64,000 nt of DNA from Azorinus chamasolen. Lineage: Eukaryota > Mollusca > Bivalvia > Cardiida > Solecurtidae. Numbering within the stretch: position 1 is the first letter of the stretch; every line of letters begins with the position of its first letter. The position numbers and the translations under genes are program-made. A model generated the notes under the pieces. That model searched no databases, was not told where the DNA came from, and saw only the letters and a program-made list of their open reading frames with translations. This document shows positions 10,006-21,067 of the stretch, piece after piece. The stretch lies in contig OY755240.1 of NCBI GenBank assembly GCA_963576725.1, positions 14,128,378 through 14,192,377 of the forward strand, written 5' to 3'.

Positions 10006-12460
10006 TCTAATTCAATTATTGCCCGACTTTCAACTTAATATACTCTATACAAGATTAAATTATGCAATACTTGCATCGTGCTTTAACCCTATACCTATAC
10101 CTATATACGAATATTAACTAATTCCCTCCTACTGACGCATTAAGATACCTCTGTAAATGTCACTTTATGAGATCATTGTCATAAATAGAGCATTTGCTCT
10201 ATGGTAGCCACAATGGTTTCGAACTAAACAATTCTGTTTGTTATTCATTTTCTCTAGTAAATGCTCCTTTTCTGTAGATTATTCAAAGACGTTGGGTCTT
10301 AAAATAGTCTGGGGGAGTTAATTGAGATGGTTTGTAACGGCCTTATGACAAAGATAGCATTTTACAACGGCAGAAACTGTAGAAGTGGATATACGAAATA
10401 CTGTTTAATAAACAAATAGATCAGATTCTAATCAACTAGTTCCTACACTGCTTCTATGAGGCAAAGGGTTAAACCACCACCTGCCTAAAAGTTTAAAATT
10501 CTTTTTACTGTATCCTGTCAATATTCATTGAACATACAGAGGATAATATTTAAAATATACCGTGTTTTAACGTACATAAATATTATATACAATTGGACTT
10601 TGATATGTCGAACTCGGATAACTCGAAATAAGGTTAGGTCCTTCCAAAATTAACAAAGCATCTTTGTTCTTACATTCTGTAAAAGTGGGATAAAAAGTAG
10701 TTGCTATTATAGGAGCAAATTTTCTCTTTATCACAACGGTTTTAAAACTACACAACTGTAAAAATTCCCGGGGATTCATGCCCTTGGACCCAATTAGCCA
10801 CGGTAGGTATATTACATTTTGACTTATTTATACTCCTGGCTAGCATGTCCCCGGACCCCTATAGCCACGATGCGAACATTATATTTAGATTCAGCTAGGC
10901 CCCTGATATGGACTTTACTTCAGTAGTATCAACATCATCCCAGTAACATCATCTGGGCAAAATGTAAAATATATATATAAATCATATTGGAACATATTGG
11001 AACATAAACAGTTGACAAACGGTACATGTATACTCAAAAAACGTTGAAAAACTTTTAAAAACAAATTCATTTGTTAATTATTACATAACACAGATACATT
11101 CTATATATTTCGGAAACCGAGAAGAAATAATTATGTTAAAACATTCTCCCGCCATACCCTATCTAGTGCCTGTCGATTTTAATGTTTAACACACATATAT
11201 GGGGTTTGACTTAATACTAGCATATAGGCAGTTTATATATCCCCTTCTGTTATTCATATTTGCTGAATTACGATCATCAGTTTGTTTCGTTTTTATTTCT
11301 AGGTGATATCGACTCCTTTTTACTGGAACATTTCGATGATTTTGGGCAAGGTGGTCAGATATTGTTTTTAGACAACGGCAGAGGGTAGGTTGAGTTTGCT
11401 AATATTAACATACTTTATTTGCTGTGGATCGATGTTTTTACAGCTCCGTTACGTTCGCTATTAGTTGGCACTACGTTATCAGTTCAGCGGTTCAGTGTTC
11501 TAAACTCCAAACTATCCTATTTAGAATCGCAGTGCCCTAGAATCAGCCTAAATGATATATACTTTTAAGAAAGGCGTTTTGTGACGTTATGACCTATCAT
11601 ACTACTGCGAAAGTAGTCATATCTTATCTTTTGTTTTGGATCAGATTAGATGTTTTTACAGGGCTGTTAATATGCTTAAGCGACCCCATGCTTTAGTAAC
11701 ATAGGAGACTGCAAACGCGGATGGTTACTGAATGCATGCATAACTGAACCAGACATATCATATGGGAACTTTCTGCTTCACTGTTTGCATTTCAATTAAG
11801 GTAAAACATGTTTTAAAATCAAGTCTTATACTACACTGTTTCCAAATGCAATTATAGTTGTGATTGGTTGTCTATGGATTCAGTTTACTTGGAACTAAAG
11901 CAGTACTTATCATTGGTGTGTGATCCAACAGGTTTTGCACCGCAGAGGACGACCTTGTTCTACTTGGACCCCTTCGACAGTGCTGCAAAATTAGGCGTTC
12001 TACATTCCTGAAGCTGGCGAAATTATATATCGGTCCAGCAAAGTTCAGTGAGATAGTGGACAATAGTATGACCAAAGACCCACTCTATCCAATTCTTACA
12101 AATGTTCACTTAAGGTCTCTAGACCGGAGAGTAGTGTTCGCTTTACAAGCCATTGCTGAATGTATGAAAGATGGTGTTTCAGTGAATGATATAATTTTAA
12201 ATGATTAGTCGCAAATACAGGTAGGTTATTGGCATTTTGTAAGCGAGAAGAGACAACAAGTACAAATGTCAACTATGTATTTCGCACACCAATGGACGTG
12301 CATTTTGAAATGCTTATATGCAATAGTTAAACTTCATCATAAGTTTCGATGCTATTAAAATCAAATACCGCTTAATCCAGTGCTAGGGGTTGTGAGTAAT
12401 GTTGCACTTTTCATAACTGCTCATGACTCAAAAAACCGAGCCTGCAATATATATATATAA
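10006..12460 (+). repeat. Inverted duplication, arm A
   Basis: Matches, in reverse orientation, 57,160-64,000. Matching blocks include 10,010-10,060 with the last bases of the window, 10,390-10,460 with about 63,540-63,610, 10,740-10,900 with 61,490-61,610, exon 11,303-11,384 with 60,940-61,021, exon 11,932-12,208 with 57,406-57,682, and 12,350-12,450 with 57,160-57,260. 10,180-10,330 also belongs to a repeat family seen near 17,200 and 41,900. A partial pogo-like MITE end is at 10,587-10,690. Confidence 0.75.
11303..12208 (+). CDS. Unrecognised host gene, last two exons (copy A)
   Basis: Two exons: 11303-11384 and 11932-12208 (stop TAG at 12206-12208). The first is preceded by a polypyrimidine AG (TTTTTATTTCTAG) and followed by GTAGGT; the second is preceded by TGATCCAACAG. 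Phase matches across the 547-bp intron (the codon GG|G is split). The encoded C-terminus is about 118 residues: GDIDSFLLEHFDDFG, a QILFLDNGRG segment, then a basic CCKIRR, LAKLYIGP, SEIVDNSMTKDP and HLRSLDRRVVF. The inverted copy B keeps the same exon sizes, splice sites and frame, with substitutions largely conservative, so selection on a protein is plausible. Upstream exons were not found. The family is not recognised. Confidence 0.6.
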
Positions 12461-13554
12461 ATACTTTAAACAATTTATAAACGAGAAATTTGATGATACA
12501 AACTATTACAAATCTCTGTGCGAAGATCCAGGCAAAGGTGATAAAATTTAATACAACAGGCATATACAAGAATTTGAAAACCAGTTAACAAAAAAGGAGT
12601 TTGATTAGTTAAATCAATTCCAAGTTAAGACGAGATATTTCTCCGTACTTCCAAAATTACACAAGAGTAAAGCAATATACAAAGCATGCAGAAAGTCGCT
12701 GCCTACCATGGATGAAGTAAATAACGCAACATATTTAGAATTACGCCTTATAGTAGCTGGTTCCAGTTGTCAAACACACAGACTGAGCAATCTACTAGAT
12801 ATATTTCTTCGATAACCATTAACTGAATTAGTATCCAGTTATCTTCGTGACAGTGTGGACTTTCTTAACTCTCTCCCAGACAGAGTGCCAATCAGAGTAT
12901 GCTAGTGTCGTTTGACGGAATCCTTGTTTGGCGTGGAATCTCCCATGAACTTCAAAGTTTTGATTGGATAAGCACGAACATGTTATTCCAATACGATTTA
13001 CACATAATGTCTTTTTTAAATCAGCGAAACTTATTTTGGAAAACAACACGTTCATCTTTAATGGAACACAATACAGACAAGCACGGCCAAGCACGGCAAT
13101 TGGCACAAAAGTTGCACCCATTATGCAACATTAGTTACGGGTTATTTATAAAAAAAACTCTGTCAACAAGTTAATGTGGAATTTGGCGCTGACTTTGCTA
13201 CCTACTTTCGAATATACCGGAAACGTTTTCGTGATGACATATTTACTCTATGGACCCGATCAAGAGAAGATCTGTCAAAATTGGAATATATTGTTAACAG
13301 CTTACACCCAGATCTAAATTTTGTGCTAACATGTGACGAAAGGGAATTACCATTTTTAGATGTATATATATATATATGTTAAGTTAATAGAGGGCAAAAT
13401 AGAAACAGACGTTTTCTTAAACCAATAGAGAGAAAACAATACTTACGTTTTTATTCATGTCACCCCAACCACACTAACGAAAACATCCCTAACACGACGA
13501 TTATGCACATTAGTTTCAAATGAAGACACATTATTAATGCGTTTAGAAGAAATT

Positions 13555-13620
13555 CGAGGGTTTTGGTGGTGGTTGCGTCTTGCATGTGGCTTTGCCTGCT
13601 TGACTTTACGACTTTTCCAT
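13555..13620 (+). mobile_element. PLE-A 3' terminus, ~65 bp
   Basis: GTTTTGGTGGTGGTTGCGTC through GCCTGCTTGACTTTACGACT to TTTCCAT, inserted in the older canonical PLE remnant. Shows how short the 5'-truncated insertions can be. Confidence 0.75.
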
Positions 13621-13910
13621 AGAAATATCCGCTTCCAATAATCGATAAAGGTATTCAGAAAGCTCGTACAATAGACAAAACAAATATTACGACGTGTTAA
13701 AGACAAAGCTTATAAAATAAAATACCATACCGTTTGTTTTATGAAACGATTGTAGAGTATAAATAAAGAGTTTTTTGGATTATTAAAAACAATTTACCCA
13801 TTTTGGAGAATGAACTCAGAAAATTACAGACTCTTTAAAGGAAACGTCAACCATATCATTTTAAGAAGCTGTTAACTCGCGCTTAATTTGAAGAAATTTC
13901 TGCAATACCA

Positions 13911-14086
13911 GGGTCCATGCTTATAAAATTTTCGTTGAGTCTGATTCGTTCTCAAGTTTTTGATTGGTCAGATTTGAGCCTCTGGGTCAAATCTAACCAA
14001 TCAAAAGCTTGAGAACTCAAATCTGACCAATCAAAAGCTTGAGAAAGAATTCAGACTCAACTAAAAAGCTTTATAAGCATGGACCC
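13911..14086. mobile_element. Hairpin MITE, GGGTCCATGCTTATAAA termini
   Basis: Near-perfect inverted arms of about 68 bp, with a partial internal duplication of CAATCAAAAGCTTGAGAA. The flanks permit a CCAGG or CAG target duplication; the palindromic ends leave the exact boundary uncertain. No coding sequence. Confidence 0.7.
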
Positions 14087-14429
14087 AGGACTTGAAAAGT
14101 GTGGGAAAACCAGTTGCCGACTGTGCAAAGGAACGGTATTTTAATAGATTGTATCAACCAGAATTGAATTAACGATGACAATGCAATTGTAATATATCTA
14201 GCAGAACATTATTTTACAGCATCTGACTGAATGACGTTATGCCGTGACGTCAACGACGTCATAGACATTATATCACTTCCGGAAGTCATCACTAAGCAAC
14301 ATAGCAACCCCATAAGATCTGCAGTAGCAGTGAAAACGCGTTTTCTTATTTAAATAGTGGAATTAAATCAACATGTAAACGTATAACTTGGCATCGCTTC
14401 ATCTTTTTTTCCTTTATATATATAACTAG

Positions 14430-14640
14430 TGTAAAGGTATTGATATTGCTGGTAAAGTTATTGTTGGTAAAGGTTTTGCTGGTAAAGGTATTGTTAGTAA
14501 AGGTATTGTAAGTAAACGTATTTCTGGTAATGGTATTATTGGTAAAGATATCGTCGGTAAAGGTATTTTTGGTAAAGGTATTGTTGATGAAGGTATTGTT
14601 AGTAAATGTGTCGTAAGTAAATGTATTTCTGGTAATGTGA
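14430..14640 (+). repeat. Degenerate 15-bp minisatellite
   Basis: Repeats of about GGTAAAGGTATTGTT with substitutions. The reverse complement forms the arrays at 47,240-47,450 and 48,740-49,430. Frames through it give only repeat peptides. Confidence 0.85.
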
Positions 14641-14642
14641 TG

Positions 14643-14880
14643 TGCGGTGGTCTAGTGGTAACGCGATTGACTACCAAACCGGAGGTCCGAGGTTCATATC
14701 CCGCCCCCTCCCCTGAAATTTCAGAGTGTCTCACAGCCACATCTCCTCTCCAGCCAGGGGTTAAAATGGGTACCTGTGAGGTACTGTGGGTGCATGATTG
14801 CGCAATATGTTAGCAGTGCTCAATATTGTAGGTGAATGACTCAATGATCAGGGGAGTTAAACCGGTTTTTCCATGTTCAT
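14643..14880 (+). mobile_element. tRNA-derived SINE
   Basis: A tRNA-like head with an A box (TGGTCTAGTGG, 14648-14658) and a B box (GGTTCATATCC, 14691-14701; one G lost from the consensus GGTTCGANTCC) is followed by an unrelated ~170-bp body with CAGGGGTTAAAATGGGTACC. Typical architecture of an RNA polymerase III-derived SINE. Ends and target duplication are not clear. Confidence 0.65.
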
Positions 14881-15534
14881 GTGTCATTGTCGAAAATGAT
14901 TTAATAATTATTCATGTTGTCATTATGTCTGACATGAATATTAATGGAGTAAAGAATTAATGCATGGCGTAATTTATGTAGAAAGCTCACACAAGATATT
15001 GTGTGTACAACCTATTTCCTGCATGAAAACAACCACCCGCTTCCAAAGACACCCCTATATGTTCCTTACGCGTTCGTTTTTGAGATAGTCTACTGTACAT
15101 ATGAGTCGAACCGTAGATATAGTATTCAACAGTGTAGAAAAGTGCCAGTACTCCACCTATGTACAACATCCATACAACGACCGTCTAACCCTTTCGTTGC
15201 CAATGTCGCATCTGTCATTGCCTATTTAAACGTCGAGTAACTCGGCATCTCACCAGATTCTAACTGTTTGTTAGTGGTGACATTTTTAAATAAAAAATGA
15301 GGAATAAAAGACATGACAATTGTAACAGACGATTAAATTTTCAGACGACAAAGTTCTGCAGCGAAAGAGTTAACTCTTATCTTATATTAGGTAGATCGGT
15401 CCAAATTATTCAATTCTGTAGAGGTTTCAACACCGCTGTCACTAAGGCGCATCACACCAAACAGGGCAGTTGCAGATCAGATGCCACATTCACATTGTGG
15501 TGTCAGATCATACACTTCATAGTTTGTCTCAATC
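14881..15534. other. No gene seen; dispersed repeat at about 15,180-15,350
   Basis: Bases 15,180-15,350 (TTGCCAATGTCGCATCTGTC, AACTCGGCATCTC, AACTGTTTGTTAGTGGTGAC) recur inverted at 42,850-43,060. In the second copy GAGACGC...GCGTCTC forms a 7-bp hairpin around TGAGTTACTCG. The rest is AT-rich without a recognisable feature. Confidence 0.6.
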
Positions 15535-15777
15535 GCCACATTGTTTGTTCTGTATGTGGTGTTTCCTGCATGACTCATTTTTGTACTTGTGTAACAGTCG
15601 TAATTTAGCTACGAGTATAACTGATAAATGTCTAAAGCAAAGTAACAAATGCCACAAACTACAGATGTATTCCTTAATTTTATTATCGAAATTTACCTCT
15701 CATTTGTAAATATAATTGCAATTTACGGACGTTACTGCAACGAGGTATTTCTCACCCAGAATTGTATGGTGTTGCTA

Positions 15778-16140
15778 CAGTGCTCCCTCCCTACAACGGC
15801 CCTCTCAATAACGATTCCCTCCTTACAACAACGCAAGTCTATGTTTCCGAAACAACAAGGCTCCAGAAACAACTTTTTTTCCATCGTATTTTCTTTATGC
15901 CTCCATCAAACCCTATGTTGTGACCACTCTTTAGAATTGTCACTTTGTGACGATTCTAAAGAGTGGTCACAACATAGGGTTTGATAGAGGCATAACGGTT
16001 TTAGTTCTCGAAATACACCTTATCTGGGGATGTGCAAACAAGCTAATTATGTTTGATTTTCCCTCCCTATAACAACTCCCTCTGAACAACACATACAATC
16101 TTCGTATCCCAAAGGGTGTCGTTGTAGAGAGGGAGCACTG
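15778..16140. mobile_element. MITE, CAGTGCTCCCTCCCTACAAC termini, TA target
   Basis: Starts CAGTGCTCCCTCCCTACAAC and ends GTTGTAGAGAGGGAGCACTG, flanked by TA on both sides. Contains a long internal hairpin built on CAAACCCTATGTTGTGACCA and its complement. The TA duplication and CAG ends fit pogo/Tc1-mariner type non-autonomous elements. Confidence 0.85.
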
Positions 16141-16304
16141 TATTTACAAACTTAGGAAACTTCGAGGTCATGTCCTGTTTCATTATCTGTTTATAAAACG
16201 CATCAAATCCCTGTTATATTGCAACGCACTGTATGTTTGGTAACTGACCACTTTACAGTCGGTAGCTACGCTTCCCTCTTTGCTTGCGCGTGACGGGCCG
16301 AGGG

Positions 16305-16368
16305 TAGTACTCTATGATGGTATATTCTTGAACTCAGAAACGGGATGAGCTTACCAGACTCATATATT
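16305..16368 (+). other. SECIS-like hairpin, PLE-A
   Basis: TAGTAC, ATGA, TGGTATATTCTT, GAAC apical run, helix II 3' strand GAGCTTACCA, 3' core AGAC. The apical AAA is changed to GAA, so this copy is slightly decayed. Confidence 0.5.
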
Positions 16369-16887
16369 GCATTTTCCTGTCGTGCCCTTAACGGCTTCCC
16401 TGCTTTTGCTCTGACTTCAACAAAGTTATTGGGTATATATTTGACGGACTTTTCACAGTTGTTATGCTATGTTGTACATATTGCCTTGTTTTTACCGTGT
16501 ATTTGTTAAGCTATGGTGGATTTGAGATAGGCGTGATGTTAGGATGTCCGTAAACGGGTTAAAATCCCAAGAGGTGATTATTCTACTGACCGTTCCAAGG
16601 TGGTACTCTCTTTGTCACCCTTACTTGTGTTTGTCTAGTGTCTTGTTACTTGTGTTTTTGTTCATGTTTGGAATGTTCATCTCAAGTACTTGTGTATTTT
16701 TTAACGTTTTTGTCTGTGTATATCTCGTGTAGTTATGTGCGTGACATGATATCTGTCGATGTTTTGGTGGAAGTTGCGTCTTATATGTGGCTTTGCCTGC
16801 TTGTCTTTACTACTTTTGCATTTATTCGTTTGGAAGTTGCAGTTTTATCTAATTTCCTTATATTTCCGACCCGTTGTAACAAAATTA

Positions 16888-17080
16888 CAGTAAAAACTCG
16901 ATACCGTGAAACTTCAGTAACGAAGACATTATGTATGTTTAGGCAGGTAGCTGTTTAATGCAGGGTGATATTCATACAGAAGGAGCTTTCTGCTTGACTT
17001 TTACCCTGCATTAGGCTGTCACCTGTCTTAAATTTAAATACTGATACTTGTTTTAGAGTTCTAACTATCGGGTGCCACCG
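16888..17080. mobile_element. TA-flanked MITE with internal hairpin
   Basis: CAGTAAAAACTCGATACCG at one end, ...GGGTGCCACCG at the other, TA on both sides. The centre holds an imperfect hairpin (TTTAATGCAGGGTGA ... TTACCCTGCATTA) related to those at 42,115-42,210, 44,668-44,770, 55,558-55,645, 56,197-56,290 and 62,837-62,920. Flanks and element recur inverted at 41,840-42,270. Confidence 0.75.
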
Positions 17081-17344
17081 TATGTTGCAAACGATAATAA
17101 GAAAACAAATGTTACACAGCCTCTCTACGGTCAGGTCGTGCACCCCGATAATTATATATTTGCCATACAGCTGATCTTAGTCAGGCACCCATAACTCATT
17201 TTCTCCTAGACTATTTTAGACCCAACCTCTTGAAATAAACCTACCGAAAAGAAAATTTAAAAAAAAATATCTATTTATCACAATGGTTTAAAATTGCGAC
17301 TAATACAGAGGCGTCAAAATGCGTGAGTAGAACGTAGTGAGTAA

Positions 17345-18990
17345 ACCCTTTACCAAAAATACAAATATGAGTCATGCCCGAACAGCACCACAAGAAAACA
17401 CAGCAAATGTACATATCTATTAAAAAAGAGACGCACAAAGGCAAAATAAACCAACAAGAGGCTGAAGATGGAAGTACTGCATAGGAACGGTTAGTGACAA
17501 TAGCCACTGAGGGTTAAAACAAGTTTACGGGCGCCCAACCTCAAAAAATATTCCCTCTCCGACCTTTCTACAACAAACGCGATGGCTAACACAGTGGTAA
17601 ATTGCATGCAGAACAAAAACATATGTAAGAGAAGTAAGCTTGATCCACCTCTCGCTATTGCACTCAGTGATTGACATCCCCGCCCTAAAATACAAACGGT
17701 GAAAATTAACGTATCCCCTCTTCGACTAATCTGGAACAACCGCGATGGCAAATACAGTGGTAATGTGCATGTAAAACGAAAACGAAAACCCATTTAAGTG
17801 AAACAAACTGTATCCACCTAACGCTAGTCAATGATTGAGTTGCAAACAGAGTAACTCTAGAAAAGTAATAAAGGAAACGACAAAAACGAGATACAAATAT
17901 CCAATGTCCTCCTTCTGTTTCCGGGTTTAAGAGATCGCCGTCATAGAGTACTAAACTTTTCTTGACGGCGTGCATGCAAAGAGTGCAAACATCTACAAAA
18001 ACCCCGCGTCGACGTTCTAAGTTCCTACATCATAGTTCCGAGTTTCGTTTTCAAAATTCCAAAAAGGTACATGTATGAGTCATGCAGGAAACACCGCATA
18101 CAAAGCACACAACCGCCCAAATAGCACCAGGACGAAATGCAGCTAATGCACATGTGTATAAAAACACAATGAGAGGCACAACGCCATAACAAACAAACAA
18201 AAGAGGGAAGATGGAAGTACTGTCTTGCAACGGTCAGTGACAAATTTTACTGGGGGTTGAACCGGTTTAGGGGCGCCAAACCTCATACTTATAACATCCC
18301 CACCCTAAAAGAAAAACGGTGTAAATACACGTATCCCCTCTCCGACTAATTTGCAACAACCGCGATGGCAAATACAGTGGTAATGTGCATGTAAAACGAA
18401 AACATATGTAAGTGAAACAAACTGTATCCACCTATTGCTAGTGTACTCAATGATTGAGTTGCAAACAGAGTAGCTGTAGAAAAGTAATAAAGGAAACGAC
18501 AAAAACGAATATCCAATGTCCTCTTCCTGTTTCCGGATTGTAGAGATCGCCTTCATAGAGTACTAAACCTTTCTTGACGGCGTACATGAAAAGAGTGCAG
18601 AGTGATTGACAACTATAAAATGGTTGACAACCGGACATGCAGAATGTCGTAGTACCATAGGATCATATCCTTGTTTTAATTATTTTTAATGAATTTAGTG
18701 CGCAAAGTGAGTAAATTGGTATGTCAAATAAGTTTACGAAGTTTGTAAATCACATCACCATAAAATTCACGATGCGCATTACCGTGTCACAGGAACGCCT
18801 TAAGAATACATTTGCAATAACCATTAAGTAAGATATTTTGATAATAAAATTTAGAGACAGGTTATTTTTTCTAGTTTATGATATATATATCCTTGCTTAA
18901 GCAGCTTTTCAGTTAAAATGAGATTTCGACTGTTAAAATCGTCAACAAAAGAGGAAGCTCTAGCGAAACGAATAAATTGAGATATAAAAC
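17345..18990 (-). mobile_element. PLE subfamily B fragments, tandem on the minus strand
   Basis: 18,990 to 18,060 reads as RT C-terminal remnant, SECIS-like region (about 18,495-18,570), box (18,210-18,290) and B tail. A second partial unit runs 17,980 to 17,670 with a SECIS-like hairpin (about 17,890-17,953), and a third 3' piece runs 17,660 to 17,345 with the box near 17,480-17,560. Same-direction partial copies in series are typical of PLE tandem insertion. Confidence 0.75.
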
Positions 18991-20185
18991 CCCCGTGATT
19001 TTTGTCACGAATTGGCGACGTCACGTCGTCGCCATGTTGTCTCGGCCATTATGTCACTATGATACCCCTTTTATAAATTGTATAGGTATAGATCAATGCC
19101 TAGCGATCGTGGTTCCCTGAAGTCCATTTGTGGCTAAATGCCGGGCAATACCATTCAAAAGCAAAGCATGGGCGCATTTGTAAATGTCTAAGAGAGAATA
19201 TATTTTAGAGAGGTTTTAAATATTTTGATTAACATTATAAACAGAATTCAGCAACAAAACATGGCCCCTAGAATAAGGTAAAACGTTAGGCAATTCAAAG
19301 GGAACCAGGGTTACTAGGCTATGGTAACATGAACCAAATTGTAAACAACAATTGTTCGAATGCAATAACCATGGACACAGTGCAAACATATTTGTAGACT
19401 TGTAGACTGGGACACTTGTAAAGGCAGTTTATCATAAAACAACTTGTGCATGTTGCAAGATCTTGCAGGAGAGTGATGCGTGGCCTATTTGGAGTTATTG
19501 CCTAGAAATATTGATAACATGAATCTGAACATTGTTAACATATGAATTGTTAGACAAACGTTTGAGAATATTGTGACAGTACCACACCCGTCATATTTAA
19601 GATTTACCTAATAGAAAAGGCCTTGTTGTTAATATTGATAATACCACACCTATCAAATAACAGAGCAAATACAAATATAGGAACACATATCATGACAGTA
19701 AATTACAATTGGATGGAAATGTACATTTAGCAAGATGTACCATAATCAATTTGCCAGAGTAAATGTATGTGTTGGTGAAACCATGTTCATATGAAATTGA
19801 AAATTGGTAAGTGATTTTAACTTGATAAGATATTTGGAAGTGGTCAAAACAAACGGTTGATATATACATATAGACGTGTCATGTACGGGAATGCAACTTG
19901 CAATTTGACGGTGGCATATCCTGAGTATTACAACAACCCATGTATGGCTTTATGTAGTGTTTCCTGCATGACTCATTTTTGTACTTTTATGTTGGAAGAC
20001 TAGCAGGAACTCTAATGTGACAGTACTACATCTGTCACTTTATGATTTCCAAATTAAAGACTAGAGACAATGTTCATATTTTTATAGTACCACATATATC
20101 AAGTAACAAAGCCAAACGTACAAAGGAAATGCAATTTAAACAGTGAATGTCATTCAAATATAGCCCAGTTATAATTATCAATGGG
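18991..20185. other. No gene recognised; one PLE-B tail
   Basis: Mostly unique-looking AT-rich sequence without a long frame or terminal repeats that I can identify. A short + strand PLE-B terminus (GTGTTTCCTGCATGACTCAT) lies at about 19,948-19,996. Confidence 0.5.
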
Positions 20186-20482
20186 AAAGTAGTAAAGTCA
20201 AGCAGGCATAGCCACATGCAAGACGCAACCACCACCAAAACACCGATAGATAGCATGACACCCACACACCCACACGCCCGTACACGCACACACCAACATC
20301 CCCACCCACACCCAAACATACACACACATACACACACACACACGAGATGCCGACTATAAAAGGGTCGATAACCTAACATGCAGTGCGTTGCAATATAATG
20401 GGATCATAACCTTTCTTTTGAAAGGTTTTAATGCGTTTTATAAACAAATCATGAAAATGGATATGACCCCGAATTTTCCTAA
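20186..20482 (-). mobile_element. Old PLE-A copy, 3' segment
   Basis: Minus strand continuation of the interrupted old PLE-A: RT C-terminal codons (GGTCATATCCATTTTCATGA) to about 20,350, then a jump by internal deletion into the 3'UTR TG-rich part, ending CTTTACTACTTTCCCATT at 20,186. The deletion removed stop, SECIS and box. Its other pieces are 25,059-25,333 and 34,549-34,936. Confidence 0.75.
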
Positions 20483-20860
20483 TGGAAAAGTAGTAAAGTC
20501 AAGCAGGCAAAGCCACATGCAAGACGCAACCACCACCAAAACACCGATAGACAGCATCACACACACACACACAACCACACACCCAAACGCACACGCACAC
20601 ACACGAAATGAACACAGAAAACACCAAAAGACACACAAGAACCAGGGACAAACGTTCCACAACATGAACAAACCACAAGCACAAAGACGCAATGCAAACA
20701 AAAGGAAGGGTGACAAAGAGAGTACCGCCTTGGCACGGTCAGCAGCAAAAACACCACTGGGGGTTTAAACCGGTTTACGGACGTCCTAACCTCACACTTC
20801 TCTCAAAGTCACCCTAGCTTTACAAATATTGTAAATAAAGGTATCCCCGCTGGACTTACC
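20483..20860 (-). repeat. PLE pseudo-LTR, downstream copy
   Basis: The last ~378 bases of the element's 3'UTR. By eye this is identical to 24,681-25,058, including the CA/GT-repeat length, so the two were made in the same event or very recently. Confidence 0.85.
20720..20805 (-). other. Conserved PLE 3' box, subfamily A
   Basis: Minus strand order: GTGAGGTTA, palindrome GGACGTCC (20,779-20,786), AAACCGGTTTAAACC, hairpin CAGTGGTG...GCTGCTG (20,740-20,759), then ACCGTGCCAAGGCGGTAC. The same layout occurs about twenty times in the window in three sequence variants. Confidence 0.7.
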
Positions 20861-21002
20861 CACAACATAGACGACGGTGAACACAGGACAACATGTAAAA
20901 CATAGCATAATAACTGTGACAATCCGTCAAATATGTACTCAATGACTTTGCTGAAGTCAGAGCACCTGCAGGTAAGCCGTTAAGGGCACGACAGGGAAAA
21001 AA

Positions 21003-21067
21003 TAATACATGAGTCTGGTAAGCTCCTCCTGTATCCAAGTTTAAGAGTATACCATCATAGAGTACTA
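21003..21067 (-). other. SECIS-like element at the PLE-A stop codon
   Basis: Minus strand from the stop: TAGTAC pairs with GTATTA at 21,003-21,008 (helix I, one G-U). Core ATGA is at 21,058-21,055, spacer TGGTATACTCTT (12 nt), then AAAC. The 3' strand GAGCTTACCA gives helix II (5 bp, 2 mismatches, 3 bp), and 3' core is AGAC. This satisfies the eukaryotic SECIS pattern (AUGA, 10-13 nt, AA, GA). It starts at the UAG itself and is over 1.4 kb from the nearest UGA, a permissible distance. Covariation with subfamilies B and C supports it. Confidence 0.75.

Larger units (their letters stand above)
12480..14125 (+). pseudogene. Canonical (C-terminal nuclease) PLE remnant
   Basis: A series of broken frames carries RT landmarks of ordinary PLEs: VLPKLHKS near 12,640; SSCQTHRLSNLLDIFLR near 12,770; a GTKVAP motif near 13,100; RDDIFTLW and LPFLDV at about 13,215-13,365; and finally KCGKTSCRLCKG near 14,090, resembling the start of the linker/GIY-YIG part. 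Order and spacing suit an RT-then-nuclease PLE, distinct from the Naiad-like copies. It is interrupted by a PLE-A tail (13,555-13,620) and a hairpin MITE (13,911-14,086). Confidence 0.6.
15535..16817 (+). mobile_element. PLE-A fragment next to a PLE-B tail, split by a MITE
   Basis: 15,535-15,595 is a PLE-B terminus (GTGGTGTTTCCTGCATGACT). Then PLE-A RT C-terminal coding remnants (15,600-15,775 and 16,143-16,290) surround a MITE. The 3'UTR follows, with SECIS-like hairpin 16,305-16,368, box about 16,530-16,610 and tail to 16,817 (TTTACTACTTTTGCA). Stops and indels make it dead. Confidence 0.75.

Noticed and set aside
20483..20860. Hammerhead ribozyme in the PLE pseudo-LTR
   Set aside because: I looked for CUGANGA and GAAA core elements in suitable arrangement and found none; Naiads are also reported to lack canonical hammerheads.
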